Shown piece after piece: positions 15,095 through 23,907 of a DNA stretch of 36,442 bases. Below the pieces are notes generated by a model that saw only the letters and a list, made by a program, of their open reading frames with translations, made no database searches and was not told where the DNA came from. Each line of letters begins with the position of its first letter. Within the stretch, counting starts at the first letter, position 1. Both the position numbers and the translations under genes were made by a program. Origin of the DNA: an uncultured bacterium (GTDB lineage Bacteria > JAAXHH01); contig CAJXCW010000017.1 of NCBI GenBank assembly GCA_913051705.1, positions 1 to 36,442 on the forward strand, given 5' to 3'.

Positions 15095-17341
15095 CTAATT
15101 CATCCTTTTCAAGAACGTCTCAATCTGTGGCAGCAGCATGGGGTCCGTGACCAGTTGGATATATTGTTTAATAGCCTGTTGCGCATCCCGGGTGCGTCCG
15201 ATACGATGATAGGCGATACCCAGGCGAAAATGCCCGATGGCCGTGTCGGGGGAGAGTTCCACCACTTTTTCGTAGGATGATATCGCCATGTTATACCGGT
15301 GCAGTTGGTCATTCAGGATGCCGAGGTTGAAATAGGCTTTCGTAAATCCGGGCCGTAATTCAACGGCTTTTTCGAGGGCGGTAAGGGCCTTGTCCGCCGC
15401 TTTTTCGCGTGTTCGCATGGTTTCCAGGGCTGCTCGGGCCGCTTTTTTTTCTGTCCCTTCAGCCCGTTTGACGGTCTGTTCCCAAGTCTCTACCGCCCGA
15501 TTATACGCCCCATTCATGGCCAGTCCGATGGCCAGGGAAGCATGACCCAGAGGGTCTGAGGGATTTGTTTCTACCGTCTGCTGCAACGCAGAGACCGCGT
15601 CTGCCCATCGTTCCTGTGCCAGCAGGACGGAGCCGCTCGCCAGTTGGGCGGCGTGCCACCCCGGTTTTGCCTGTAAGGCCGATTGAAAACTGCGATGGGC
15701 TTCGTTGAGCAATCCTTTGAAAGCCAGGCTGGCCCCTTCGCGGTAGGCCTCACGCGCTGCACCGCCTACCTCCGATGATTGCGCCGGAACACGCCGCAAC
15801 AACAACCAGTCCTCCTTTTTGGGGTTTGCCTGACCATCCGTCAACTCCCTGCCTGTCCAACCGCTGGCGATCGTACGCCAGGTGTCGATTACATCCTCCA
15901 GATACACACGGAGACCGTACGCCAGCCCCAGATTATTATAGGCTTCCGGAAAATCACGATGCAGTTTAATGGCTTTTTTACTCTGTACAAGCGCCTCTTC
16001 GAAATGCCCCTGTTGTAAATAAATCATGCTAAGATTGTTATGTGCTTCAGCAATACCCACATCCGCTTTGATCACCTTTAAATATTCAGCGATGGCATCA
16101 TCGAACCGACCAGATTCCGCATATAACAGCCCCAGATTGGTCCGGGCTTCATAAAATCGTTCATTCAAAGAAAGCGCCTCCTGATACGATGTCATGGCTT
16201 CTTCAACCCGGCCTGATTCCGCATAGATGCTGCCCATATTGTTATACGCCTCTGCAAATGCCGGGTTGGTCTGTACCGCCTCCTGATACGACGATATGGC
16301 CTCCTCGGTACGCCCCTGTCGGACGTGGGCATTGCCGATGTAGAAATAGGCCTCTGCCAGGGAGGGGTCTTCAGACAGGGCACGTTGGAATGCATCTATA
16401 GCCGCCGCATCGTCCCCCTGTTCGTAGTAGGTTATCCCGAGGGCGTACGTATAAGGGGGCGGCTTCCTTTCCACCGTGGCTTTCGGCGCTTTCGGTCCTC
16501 CCATTTTGCCCAGTTTCGAGCGGAAAGCTTCAATTCGGTTTACACGGCTTCTGTCCACGGTATTCAGTGAACTGCCCTCTATGGCGCCACCTAATTGATC
16601 CGGCAGATCCGGCGTTTCCGAAAACAGGGTGACAGCCTCATCATATCGGCCTGTCTTGGCATATACCAGCCCCATATTATAGCGCGACATCGTATGAGTC
16701 GGATCAATATCCAGCGCCTGCCGGTACATCTCTTCCGCCCGGTCGTACTGCGCCTGCCGAAAATAAATATTTCCGACACCAGCCAGAAGTTCTACATCCT
16801 CAGGAGAAAAAACCAGCGCCTCCCGATAGGCATCCAGCGCTTGAGGAAACTGTTGTGCCAGTTCACACGCCCGTCCCAGCCCGATCAGCGCACTGCGTAA
16901 TAGCATCCGGTTTTCATCCCGAAGCCGCCTGGCCAGATCAACAGCGCCTTCATAGGCTTTCATCGCCCGGTCATGGTTCTCTTTTTTTGAATACGCGGCC
17001 CCGAGATTAAACCGCCAGTTGAGTTCGGTCGGCGCCATCACAATGGCCTGTTGGGCTTCTCGTATAGCTTCATCCTGTCGTCCCAGGTAATAATAGGCCA
17101 CACTCAGATTGCCATGGGCTTCCGCTGCGGTAATATCCATGGCCAGCGCCCGGTTATACTGACGGATAGCCGATTCGTAATCCGCCTCGGTAACGAGCGC
17201 ATTGCCGGCATCAATCAGTTGCTCGACGGTGACCGGAGCGGAGGTCCTCGATGGCGTTGAGATCGTGGCGCAGCCGCTCCATACAGCGACCAGGCAGACG
17301 AATACCCCTATCCCCAGGCTTCTCTCATGGATCCGAAACAT
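15095..17341 (-). CDS. Large TPR-repeat lipoprotein
   Basis: A 748-aa exported protein. The first 25 residues form a signal peptide (RSLGIGVFVCLVAVWSGC) with a likely lipobox cysteine, although -3 is Trp rather than Leu. The rest is about fourteen TPR units in three blocks: about 45-240, a Pro/Lys-rich linker near 255-290, a very regular block about 292-490 (repeated AYNNMGSIYAESGR-like units), a linker with REDWLLL-like sequence, and a last block about 545-740. TPR lipoproteins scaffold envelope complexes or polysaccharide secretion, but no partner is encoded nearby. The ribosome site AGGAGA is eight bases before the ATG. A promoter lies at 17408-17436, divergent from recA. Confidence 0.88.
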   Translation of the reverse strand: MFRIHERSLGIGVFVCLVAVWSGCATISTPSRTSAPVTVEQLIDAGNALVTEADYESAIRQYNRALAMDITAAEAHGNLSVAYYYLGRQDEAIREAQQAIVMAPTELNWRFNLGAAYSKKENHDRAMKAYEGAVDLARRLRDENRMLLRSALIGLGRACELAQQFPQALDAYREALVFSPEDVELLAGVGNIYFRQAQYDRAEEMYRQALDIDPTHTMSRYNMGLVYAKTGRYDEAVTLFSETPDLPDQLGGAIEGSSLNTVDRSRVNRIEAFRSKLGKMGGPKAPKATVERKPPPYTYALGITYYEQGDDAAAIDAFQRALSEDPSLAEAYFYIGNAHVRQGRTEEAISSYQEAVQTNPAFAEAYNNMGSIYAESGRVEEAMTSYQEALSLNERFYEARTNLGLLYAESGRFDDAIAEYLKVIKADVGIAEAHNNLSMIYLQQGHFEEALVQSKKAIKLHRDFPEAYNNLGLAYGLRVYLEDVIDTWRTIASGWTGRELTDGQANPKKEDWLLLRRVPAQSSEVGGAAREAYREGASLAFKGLLNEAHRSFQSALQAKPGWHAAQLASGSVLLAQERWADAVSALQQTVETNPSDPLGHASLAIGLAMNGAYNRAVETWEQTVKRAEGTEKKAARAALETMRTREKAADKALTALEKAVELRPGFTKAYFNLGILNDQLHRYNMAISSYEKVVELSPDTAIGHFRLGIAYHRIGRTRDAQQAIKQYIQLVTDPMLLPQIETFLKRMN

Positions 17342-17407
17342 AGGTCGTCTCCTGTGTTATCAGGGTTTCTATTTTATGAGCATAATGCATACTTTAATGT
17401 ACGCTTT

Positions 17408-17436
17408 ATTTTAGAAATGCCCTATTATTTTTTCAA
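17408..17436 (-). promoter_or_regulatory. Sigma70-like promoter of the TPR lipoprotein operon
   Basis: On the minus strand TTGAAA (17431-17436), 17 bp, TAAAAT (17408-17413), about 65 bp before the TPR gene start. It points away from the recA promoter. Confidence 0.55.
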
Positions 17437-17601
17437 ATCACCCACCTGAAGGGCTCGCATTGTGTATGCAGGGCATATGTCATCACCAATTCTCCATTAA
17501 AAATGCTTTACATTCCATCCCCTATCACATATTTTTTTCGAGATTCCTCAATCTATTCCGACTATGTATAACAGCCGGCTGCATCAAATCAAAAAAACGA
17601 C

Positions 17602-17630
17602 TTGCTATCTAAACAAAGGTTTAGTATATT
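17602..17630 (+). promoter_or_regulatory. recA promoter with an operator-like palindrome in its spacer
   Basis: TTGCTA (17602-17607), 17-bp spacer, TATATT (17625-17630). The spacer holds the perfect palindrome CTAAAC-AAAG-GTTTAG (17609-17624), whose AAC-N4-GTT core resembles the Gram-positive-type LexA box (GAAC-N4-GTTC). A second palindrome, ATATTGT-ACGAA-ACAATAT (17626-17644), covers the -10 and the likely start site. Confidence 0.7.
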
Positions 17631-17655
17631 GTACGAAACAATATGAATCTGGCCT

Positions 17656-17676
17656 TTTGCAATTTGTAATTTGCAA
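17656..17676. repeat. Three heptads TTTGCAA/TTTGTAA/TTTGCAA before recA
   Basis: Exact seven-base spacing. Two copies of the same heptad family, in inverse orientation, occur in the ahcY leader at 11866-11879. Confidence 0.75.
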
Positions 17677-17699
17677 TGACCCTACGAAGGAGGCAGACA

Positions 17700-18791
17700 G
17701 TGGCTGCAAACGGTAAGGTGGATGCAGAACGTGAAAAAGCACTGAGTGCTGCGATTATGCAGATAGAACGGCAATTCGGCAAAGGCTCTATCATGCGGAT
17801 GGGGGATAATCATCCCCTGATGTCTGTAGAATCTATCCCGACAGGTTCCCTGACGCTCGATCTCGCCCTGGGAATCGGCGGGGTGCCCCGCGGTCGTGTG
17901 GTTGAAATCTATGGAAATGAGTCCTCCGGTAAAACGACGCTCGCCCTGCATATTGTCGCAGAAGCCCAGAAAATGGGCGGCATAGCCGCTTTCATCGATG
18001 CGGAACATGCGATAGATGCCCGGTATACCAAGGCACTTGGTGTTGATCTGGACAGCCTTTTAATTCATCAGCCGGATACCGGTGAACAAGCGCTGGAGGT
18101 GGCGGAAACGCTGGTGCGTAGCGGTGCGGTAGACGTCATCGTGATCGATTCTGTCGCCGCGCTGGTGCCGAAAGCCGAAATTGAAGGCGATATGGGCGAT
18201 TCCCATGTGGGATTACAGGCGCGTCTTATGTCTCAAGCCCTCCGTAAATTAACCTCTGCGATCAATCGGTCACGTACCTGTATCATCTTCATCAATCAGA
18301 TTCGTCAGAAAATCGGGGTCATGTACGGCAATCCGGAAACGACGACCGGCGGGTTGGCCCTGAAATTTTACGCCTCTATTCGTATTGAGGTGCGCCGGAT
18401 CGGTTCCATAAAGGGTGACGGAGATTCTTCAGGCATCCAGGTTAAGGGGACGGTTAAAAAGAACAAAGTGGCGGCCCCGTTTCGGGAAGGCCTGTTCGAT
18501 ATTATCTATGGCGAAGGGATCTCGAAAGAAAGCGATCTGATCGAACTCGGTGTCAACAACGGTATCATCGACAAAAGCGGAACCTGGTTTTCCTATAATG
18601 GGGAGCGATTGGGGCAGGGGAGAGAAAATGTCCGTCAGTTGCTGAAAGAGCGGAAAGACCTGAGTGAAGAAATAGAACAAAAAGTCCGCGCACTCTTTAT
18701 GCCTTCAGACAAGAGCGAGGCAGAAGAGGCAAACGGCGCCGTAGAAGAACCTGTGGCAGAATTAGAAACGGCGGACAGTAAGAAGAAGTGA
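17700..18791 (+). CDS. recA: Recombinase RecA
   Basis: A 363-aa RecA: the cytosolic ATP-dependent strand-exchange protein that also triggers LexA self-cleavage. Walker A is G72NESSGKTT, Walker B lies in [12 protein letters not shown], and the family block [43 protein letters not shown] contains the L1/L2-region signatures. The C-terminal tail is acidic ([17 protein letters not shown]) as usual. The start is GTG at 17700, placed by AAGGAGG about seven bases upstream; an ATG at 17676 lies before that ribosome site and would add eight residues. The promoter at 17602-17630 contains an operator-like palindrome, consistent with SOS control. Downstream the gene faces cystathionine gamma-synthase across an inverted-repeat gap. 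Confidence 0.98.
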   Translation: MAANGKVDAEREKALSAAIMQIERQFGKGSIMRMGDNHPLMSVESIPTGSLTLDLALGIGGVPRGRVVEIYGNESSGKTTLALHIVAEAQKMGGIAAFIDAEHAIDARYTKALGVDLDSLLIHQPDTGEQALEVAETLVRSGAVDVIVIDSVAALVPKAEIEGDMGDSHVGLQARLMSQALRKLTSAINRSRTCIIFINQIRQKIGVMYGNPETTTGGLALKFYASIRIEVRRIGSIKGDGDSSGIQVKGTVKKNKVAAPFREGLFDIIYGEGISKESDLIELGVNNGIIDKSGTWFSYNGERLGQGRENVRQLLKERKDLSEEIEQKVRALFMPSDKSEAEEANGAVEEPVAELETADSKKK

Positions 18792-18797
18792 GAACCT

Positions 18798-18885
18798 GGA
18801 TGGAAGGATGGTGGCGTGGAAGGGTGGAAGTAGATCGGTCGTGCATATCATCATCTACCTCCATTCCCCCATCCTTCCGCCCATC
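18798..18885. terminator. Inverted octamer arrays between convergent recA and metB
   Basis: Octamers of the GGATGGAA type (18798-18830) face their complement (18857-18885). The longest perfect stem is GGAAGGATGG (18802-18811) with CCATCCTTCC (18869-18878), enclosing 57 nt. It fills the gap between two converging genes and could end transcription from both sides, although no T-run follows. Confidence 0.5.
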
Positions 18886-18886
18886 T

Positions 18887-20068
18887 TTATATCTTTCCCA
18901 GCGCCTGATCCAGATCGGCGATGAGATCCTCTGCATTTTCAATCCCTACCGAAAATCTCACCAGTTCATCCTTAATACCGATTTCCAGACGTTCTTCCTT
19001 CGTCATCTCGTAAAACGACATAATGGCCGGCTGCTCGATCAAACTCTCTACCCCGCCAAGACTGGGGGCAATGTATGGAATTTTGACCTGATCGATAAAA
19101 CGGATCGTGGCCTCCATATCTCCATCCACCTCGAAGCTGACGACGCCGCCGAACCCGCTCATCTGTCGCCTGGCAATGTCATGGTTACGGTGGCTTTCCA
19201 GACCGGGATAATAGACCTGTTTAATCCGGGGATGCTTTTCGAGATAGTGTGCAATTTCCATTCCGTTGTGATTGTGCTGAGCCATACGCAGGGCAAAGGT
19301 TTTCATGCCCCTGATGAGTAAATAGGCACAATGAGGATCGACGATGCCGCCGGTGATATCGCGGAACTCTCGAAGGGCGGAAATCAACATCTTATTGCCG
19401 ACAACAGCACCGGCAAGTAAATCGTTATGCCCCCCTAAATATTTGGTCGCGCTATGGAGAACCAGATCAATACCGAAATCGAGAGGCCGCTGATTGTAGG
19501 GGGTTGCAAAGGTCCCATCTATCAGCACCTTCACCCGGTGTTGTTTGGCAATATCGGTTATCCGCTCCATATCAATTACATTCAAATAGGGGTTGGTAGG
19601 TGATTCTGAGATGATCAGCCGGGTCTTTTTCGTGATTGTCTGTTCCAATTGCTCATAATTGTTCGTTTCCACAAAACTGACATCAATCCCATAACGAGGT
19701 AATATCTGCCTGCAAAATTGTCTGCTACGACGATAGCACTCATCCATGACAATGACATGGGCGCCTGAAGAGAGCATAGCCAGCAGAACAGACGTAAAGG
19801 CGTTCATCCCCGAGGAAAATAAGGCTGCTTCTTCACCGCCTTCCAACTCGGCGATTTTCCGCTCGGCCACCGCCATGGTAGGGTTACCATATCGGCCATA
19901 CTCCTCCCGATCCTCAGGGGCGCTTTCATAGTCAATCCGCTCCTGGCTATCACGGAATACATAGGTTGCCGTTTGCACAACCGGATTGGTCACGGCATGA
20001 AACGGTTTTTGGCGGGATTCGCCGCCGTGGACCGCTCTGGTGGAAAGACCCTTAGATGGACGTGCCAT
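18887..20068 (-). CDS. metB: Cystathionine gamma-synthase-like PLP enzyme
   Basis: A 393-aa Cys/Met-metabolism PLP enzyme. The cofactor lysine is K209 in HSATKYLGGHND. Other pocket marks are Y60 in GRYGNPT, S86-G87-M88, Y112 and D184 in IDGTFATP. The stretches DECYRRSRQF, SESPTNPYLNVID and IDGTFATPYNQRPLDFGIDLVLHSATKY most resemble plant-type cystathionine gamma-synthases, which join an activated homoserine ester to cysteine on the way to methionine. Methionine gamma-lyase or O-acetylhomoserine sulfhydrylase activity cannot be excluded by reading. The ribosome site GAGGA is about eleven bases before the ATG. It follows the damaged mutase gene by about 50 bp on the same strand and may share its promoter. 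Confidence 0.88.
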   Translation of the reverse strand: MARPSKGLSTRAVHGGESRQKPFHAVTNPVVQTATYVFRDSQERIDYESAPEDREEYGRYGNPTMAVAERKIAELEGGEEAALFSSGMNAFTSVLLAMLSSGAHVIVMDECYRRSRQFCRQILPRYGIDVSFVETNNYEQLEQTITKKTRLIISESPTNPYLNVIDMERITDIAKQHRVKVLIDGTFATPYNQRPLDFGIDLVLHSATKYLGGHNDLLAGAVVGNKMLISALREFRDITGGIVDPHCAYLLIRGMKTFALRMAQHNHNGMEIAHYLEKHPRIKQVYYPGLESHRNHDIARRQMSGFGGVVSFEVDGDMEATIRFIDQVKIPYIAPSLGGVESLIEQPAIMSFYEMTKEERLEIGIKDELVRFSVGIENAEDLIADLDQALGKI

Positions 20069-20117
20069 GTAAATAATATCCTCTCATCATAGATCACCTG
20101 TAATCCATAATTTCAAA

Positions 20118-21290
20118 TCAGCTAAAATACCGCTGGTTCATCATATAAAACGTACACTTCCTGTAATACAGCCACGATCTCCCCTCTAAGGTGGCATATG
20201 CCTTGACCGCTTCCAACAGGGGTGGCATGATATTTCGTCCGGCCTGTATCGTCTTTTTGAGGTGGTCAAGCGTTCTGATTACTTCACGACTATTGCGACG
20301 AGATCGAATTGATTGAAGACGTATTTTCTGCCTGGTCTCGATACGGGGGTCAATATGAAGGGTTTCGATGTCAGGCTCGTTCGGATCGACATAATCGTTG
20401 ACGCCGACAATGATCTTCTGTCCGTTTTCCAATGCCTCCTGATACCTGGCTTCCGCCGTCATAATCTCACGTTGGGGATAACCGGCCTCAATAGCTTCAA
20501 CCATCCCGCCATACGCATGGATTTGCTCAAAATAGGCTTCGGCGCCAGACTCCAACCGGTCTGTAAGCGACTCGATATAATAGGGTCCTCCAAGTGGATC
20601 AACCGTATTGGTGATGCCTGTCTCGTGGGCAATGATCTGCTGTGTGCGAACGGCTATTTTAGCGGCTTGCTCCGAAGGTAAAGCATAGGCTTCATCGAGG
20701 GCATTTGTATGGAGAGACTGGGTGCCGCCGAGCACGCCGGCAAGCGCTTCTATGGTGGTACGGACGATATTATTCTCCGGTTGCTGAGCAGTTAAGCTAC
20801 ACCCGGCGGTTTGAGTATGAAACCGTAATATCCAGGACCGTTCATTTGTGGCGCCGTATTGTTCTCGTAGTGGACAGATCCACTCCTTCTGAGCAATATA
20901 TTCTTTGAGGATGTCGTTCTGTATGGTCCCCCTTAACGAATCCCAGGCTATGCCCTGCTTTTCAGCCAGGACAAGGTACATGGCAAAAATAACGGCGGCC
21001 AGCGCATTGATCGTCATGGACGTACTGATGGTATTGAGCGAAATCCCCTCGAAAAGTTGCTCCATATCTTCAAGCGAATCAACCGCCACACCGCAGACGC
21101 CCACCTCACCTTCCGATAGAGAATGATCGGAATCGTATCCCATCAGGGTAGGGACGTCAAAGGCAACAGATAATCCTGGCTGACCCTGGGCGAGTATATA
21201 TTTAAACCGCTGATTCGTATCCGTCGCCGTACCGAACCCGGAAAATTGCCTGATGGTCCATGGTCGCCCACTATGATTTTTACCGGCCAT
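20118..21290 (-). pseudogene. Damaged methylmalonyl-CoA mutase catalytic-subunit gene
   Basis: The 390-aa frame is unmistakably the acyl-CoA mutase TIM barrel (GRPWTIRQFSGFGTA, AFDVPTLMGYDSDH, GTIQNDILKEYIAQKEWICP, RFHTQTAGCSLTAQQP, GGTQSLHTNALDEA). It carries three lesions. The usual 50 or so N-terminal residues are absent. About 100 residues, including the substrate-binding SGYH segment, are cleanly missing between P140 and L141 (near 20870). A frameshift near 20184-20186 replaces the C-terminus: the other frame continues the family ending as GEIVAVLQEVYVLYDEPAVF and stops at 20122. Yet a near-perfect promoter (21327-21355) and GGAG six bases before the ATG at 21290 remain. No B12-binding domain is present. 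Catalysis is very unlikely. Confidence 0.85.
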
Positions 21291-21326
21291 AGTCTGCTCC
21301 AACGCTATACTATATAACAATCGACT

Positions 21327-21355
21327 AATATAGGAAAGCGGGCTCGAAACGTCAA
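21327..21355 (-). promoter_or_regulatory. Sigma70-like promoter of the mutase-metB unit
   Basis: On the minus strand TTGACG (21350-21355), exactly 17 bp, TATATT (21327-21332). Transcription would begin about 30 nt before the ATG at 21290, excluding the longer upstream start. Confidence 0.7.
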
Positions 21356-21401
21356 GTCGCAACATGGAAGGCACGGCCCTGAAAGCACGTGGTTTTTTCC
21401 A

Positions 21402-21431
21402 TTGACAGGGTCATGATCTTCGAGTTATGAT
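21402..21431 (+). promoter_or_regulatory. Sigma70-like promoter of the LON-domain gene
   Basis: TTGACA (21402-21407), 18 bp, TATGAT (21426-21431). The -10 overlaps the first possible ATG (21427), so translation must start further down. Confidence 0.7.
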
Positions 21432-21486
21432 ACGAATAGATTATGACATAATGACCTCATATTATGCTATGGAGCTTGCAACCCTC

Positions 21487-22116
21487 ATGAAACCCATTGA
21501 AATTCCTTTGTTCCCATTGAATATCGTTCTCTTTCCGGGCATGAATCTGCCTCTGCACATTTTTGAACCTCGTTATAAGGATATGATACACTACTGTTTA
21601 CAGAATGAAAGCGATTTTGGCATCCTGTTATCTAACGAAAAAGATTTATGTCAGGTGGGATGCACCGCGAAAATATCGCATATTATAAGACAGTATGAAG
21701 ATGGTAGATTGGATATTGTAACGGAAGGTCAACAACGATTTCATGTCCTTGAATTTCTCCAGGCCAATACATATATGGAAGGCGTCATTGAATTTTTCGA
21801 TGATGACAGCAGTGAAGATCTTCCGGATGAATTACTTGACAATGTATTAAACGCCTACCAAAAAATGATCCACTTACAAACCAGAGGGGTAGGGGAGGTC
21901 AAAGGGATTTTTGATCCGGTGCATTTCTCGTTTATCATTGCCTCCACACTGGCACTCGATCCCCCTGAAAAACAGACGCTCTTGGAACTGACCTCTACCA
22001 CAGAACGCATCCGGAAATTGGATACCGCCCTTATGCATATGTTGTCTCAATTGGAAAAACAGGCCGCGTTGGAACGCCGGGCCGGGACGAATGGTCATGG
22101 GAAACACGATGAATAA
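21487..22116 (+). CDS. LON substrate-binding (LonN) domain protein
   Basis: A 209-aa protein made of the N-terminal domain of Lon protease without ATPase or protease parts. The hallmark IPLFPLNIVLFPGMNLPLHIFEPRYKDMI (residues 5-33) is followed by GCTAKISHIIRQYEDGRLDIVTEGQQRFHV and a helical bundle with SFIIASTLALDPPEKQTLLEL. Stand-alone LonN proteins are widespread and are thought to bind proteins; their role is poorly defined. The start is uncertain because the promoter -10 excludes ATG 21427: ATG 21469 and 21487 are both possible, and 21487 places the domain at the N-terminus as usual. The ThiT gene begins 6 bp after its stop. Confidence 0.85.
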   Translation: MKPIEIPLFPLNIVLFPGMNLPLHIFEPRYKDMIHYCLQNESDFGILLSNEKDLCQVGCTAKISHIIRQYEDGRLDIVTEGQQRFHVLEFLQANTYMEGVIEFFDDDSSEDLPDELLDNVLNAYQKMIHLQTRGVGEVKGIFDPVHFSFIIASTLALDPPEKQTLLELTSTTERIRKLDTALMHMLSQLEKQAALERRAGTNGHGKHDE

Positions 22117-22122
22117 ACGTCC

Positions 22123-22713
22123 ATGAATTCGCATGAGAACATTCGCCGTACCCGTCTTATCACCGAAACAGCCGTCTCGGTAGCCCTTGCGACTTTTCTT
22201 GGTTTTATACGTCTGTATCGCCTTCCCTGGGGCGGCGCCCTCTCACTAAAATTATTACCGCTGATCTATCTCGCTTTTAAACATGGGCCCAAGGCGGGTA
22301 TGGCAGGCGGATTGCTTACCGGACTTATCACGCTCATCCTCGACCCGGTTATACTCCATCCTATCCAGGTGCTGCTTGATTATGGATTCCCATATATCGC
22401 CCTGGGCATTTTGGGATGGTTTCCTGCATGGCCCAGGTTGGGCATTGCCGTCACCAGCGTCATCCGTCTCTTGTCTCATGTTCTGTCCGGGGTCATTTAT
22501 TTTTCTGCGTATGCCCCCCCACAGATGAATGATCAGGTCTATCATTTTTATTCCGATTCTTTCGGTCTGACGTTCCCTTTCCTGCTGAATGATTGGACCA
22601 CCCCCTGGCTATATTCCATTCTGTATAACAGCAGTGTTATTATCCCCGAAGCCCTTTTAATGATCCTAATCGTCCCGCCCATATTACGTCGTCTAAATCG
22701 GATGCCAATTTAG
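22123..22713 (+). CDS. thiT: Thiamine transporter S-component, ThiT/YuaJ-like
   Basis: A 196-aa membrane protein with about six helices and the ThiT pattern: a GG-SLKLLPLIYLAFKHGPKAGMAGGLL segment, HPIQVLLDYGFPYIALGILG, LLSHVLSGVIYFSAYAP, and WLYSILYNSSVIIPEAL containing the YS-x2-YN signature of the thiamine pocket. S-components capture the vitamin and need the shared ECF energising module (two ATPases and EcfT), which is not in this window. Compared with the usual protein there are about 25 extra residues between YAP and PWLYS. It starts 6 bp after the LON gene without a clear ribosome site, so translation is probably coupled. The next genes encode a thiamine-diphosphate enzyme. I see no TPP riboswitch. 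Confidence 0.75.
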   Translation: MNSHENIRRTRLITETAVSVALATFLGFIRLYRLPWGGALSLKLLPLIYLAFKHGPKAGMAGGLLTGLITLILDPVILHPIQVLLDYGFPYIALGILGWFPAWPRLGIAVTSVIRLLSHVLSGVIYFSAYAPPQMNDQVYHFYSDSFGLTFPFLLNDWTTPWLYSILYNSSVIIPEALLMILIVPPILRRLNRMPI

Positions 22714-22887
22714 ACGACCAAAGCTAAGTCATGTGTCATATTTTTTCCAACGCCTTAGCACCGTATAGCCAGAACTGTATTTTCCTCTTGCCCCTGCATG
22801 AACGAGATACTAACTTATGGCTGCTCTATGCGACACCCGTAAATTAAAACGTTCCTACTTCAGGAATAATCAAGGAGCTAACACGAC

Positions 22888-23907
22888 ATGTCGGATTCGT
22901 TGGAATTAATCCAAATTTCCAGTGACGAGAATACGCTCTCCTTGCCGCCGGAGCTTTGTCACAAGATGTATGAAAAAATGGTGACCATACGGCGATATGA
23001 GGAAGCGGTATTGGAGGTATACACGCAGGGCCTGATGCGCGGTCTTGCCCATCTGTACATCGGCCAGGAGGCCTCTGCCGTCGGCATCTGTTCCGCATTA
23101 AATGATGATGATTACCTGACAAGTACGCACCGTGGTCATGGTCATTTGATTGCCAAAGGCGGTAAAGTAGATCGGATGATGGCGGAGATGATGGGCAAGG
23201 TAGACGGCTACAATCGAGGTAAAGGCGGGACCATGCATATCGCCGATATGAGTCTGGGCATACTGGGAGCCAACGGTATTGTCGCCGGCGGTATGGGTAT
23301 GGCGACCGGTGCAGGGCTCTCAGCCAAGATGCGGGGAACGCAACAGGTGGCCGTATGCTTTTTCGGCGATGGGGCTATGAATCAGGGTGCCTTTCTAGAA
23401 TCAGCCAACATAGCATCCATCTGGGATTTACCCGTGCTTTTTGTGTGTGAGAACAATCACTACGGTGAATATACCTCAGCAAAAGCGATAACGGCCGTTA
23501 AGGAACATCTTGCTGAACGGGCCGCCGGATTCGATATGCCTGCTATGGTGGTCGATGGAAATGATACCGTGGCCGTCTATGAAACCGCCAAAAAAATGGT
23601 CGACCGGGCCCGATCCGGTGAAGGTCCATGTTTCATAGAAAATAAAACGTATCGGTATCACGGTCACCATGTCGGTGATGGGGACCCGGAAAAAACATAT
23701 CGGACCCAGGAGGAAACCGATATGTGGAAGGCCAAAGATCCAATTCCGAGGTTCTCCCGACGTATGCTCAAAGCCGGTATGGCCTCTGAAGAAGAATTAA
23801 AAAAAATCGATGAACAAATCAAACAACAGGTACAAGATGCGGTTGAATTTGCGAAACAATCGCCCTATCCGGCAGCTGACGAGGTAACCGATCATGTCTA
23901 TGTCTAG
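22888..23907 (+). CDS. pdhA: Pyruvate/acetoin dehydrogenase E1 component, alpha subunit
   Basis: A 339-aa E1-alpha subunit that binds thiamine diphosphate and decarboxylates a 2-oxoacid (pyruvate or acetoin). The cofactor motif runs from FFGDGAMNQGAFLES to VCENNHYGEY (GDG...NN). LYIGQEASAVGICSAL, TSTHRGHGHLIAKGG and GGTMHIAD are the usual substrate-channel and phosphorylation-loop regions. YRYHGHHVGDGDPEKTYRT is nearer to the acetoin/pyruvate type than to branched-chain enzymes. The ribosome site CAAGGAG precedes the ATG. The 3' end overlaps the beta-subunit start by 14 bp. No E2 or E3 gene follows, so these must come from elsewhere. A weak promoter candidate (TTGCCC, 17 bp, TAACTT) lies in the gap before it. 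Confidence 0.92.
   Translation: MSDSLELIQISSDENTLSLPPELCHKMYEKMVTIRRYEEAVLEVYTQGLMRGLAHLYIGQEASAVGICSALNDDDYLTSTHRGHGHLIAKGGKVDRMMAEMMGKVDGYNRGKGGTMHIADMSLGILGANGIVAGGMGMATGAGLSAKMRGTQQVAVCFFGDGAMNQGAFLESANIASIWDLPVLFVCENNHYGEYTSAKAITAVKEHLAERAAGFDMPAMVVDGNDTVAVYETAKKMVDRARSGEGPCFIENKTYRYHGHHVGDGDPEKTYRTQEETDMWKAKDPIPRFSRRMLKAGMASEEELKKIDEQIKQQVQDAVEFAKQSPYPAADEVTDHVYV

Noticed and set aside
22714-22887. TPP riboswitch between thiT and pdhA
   Set aside because: No CTGAGA or other conserved THI-box core is present on either strand of the gap.
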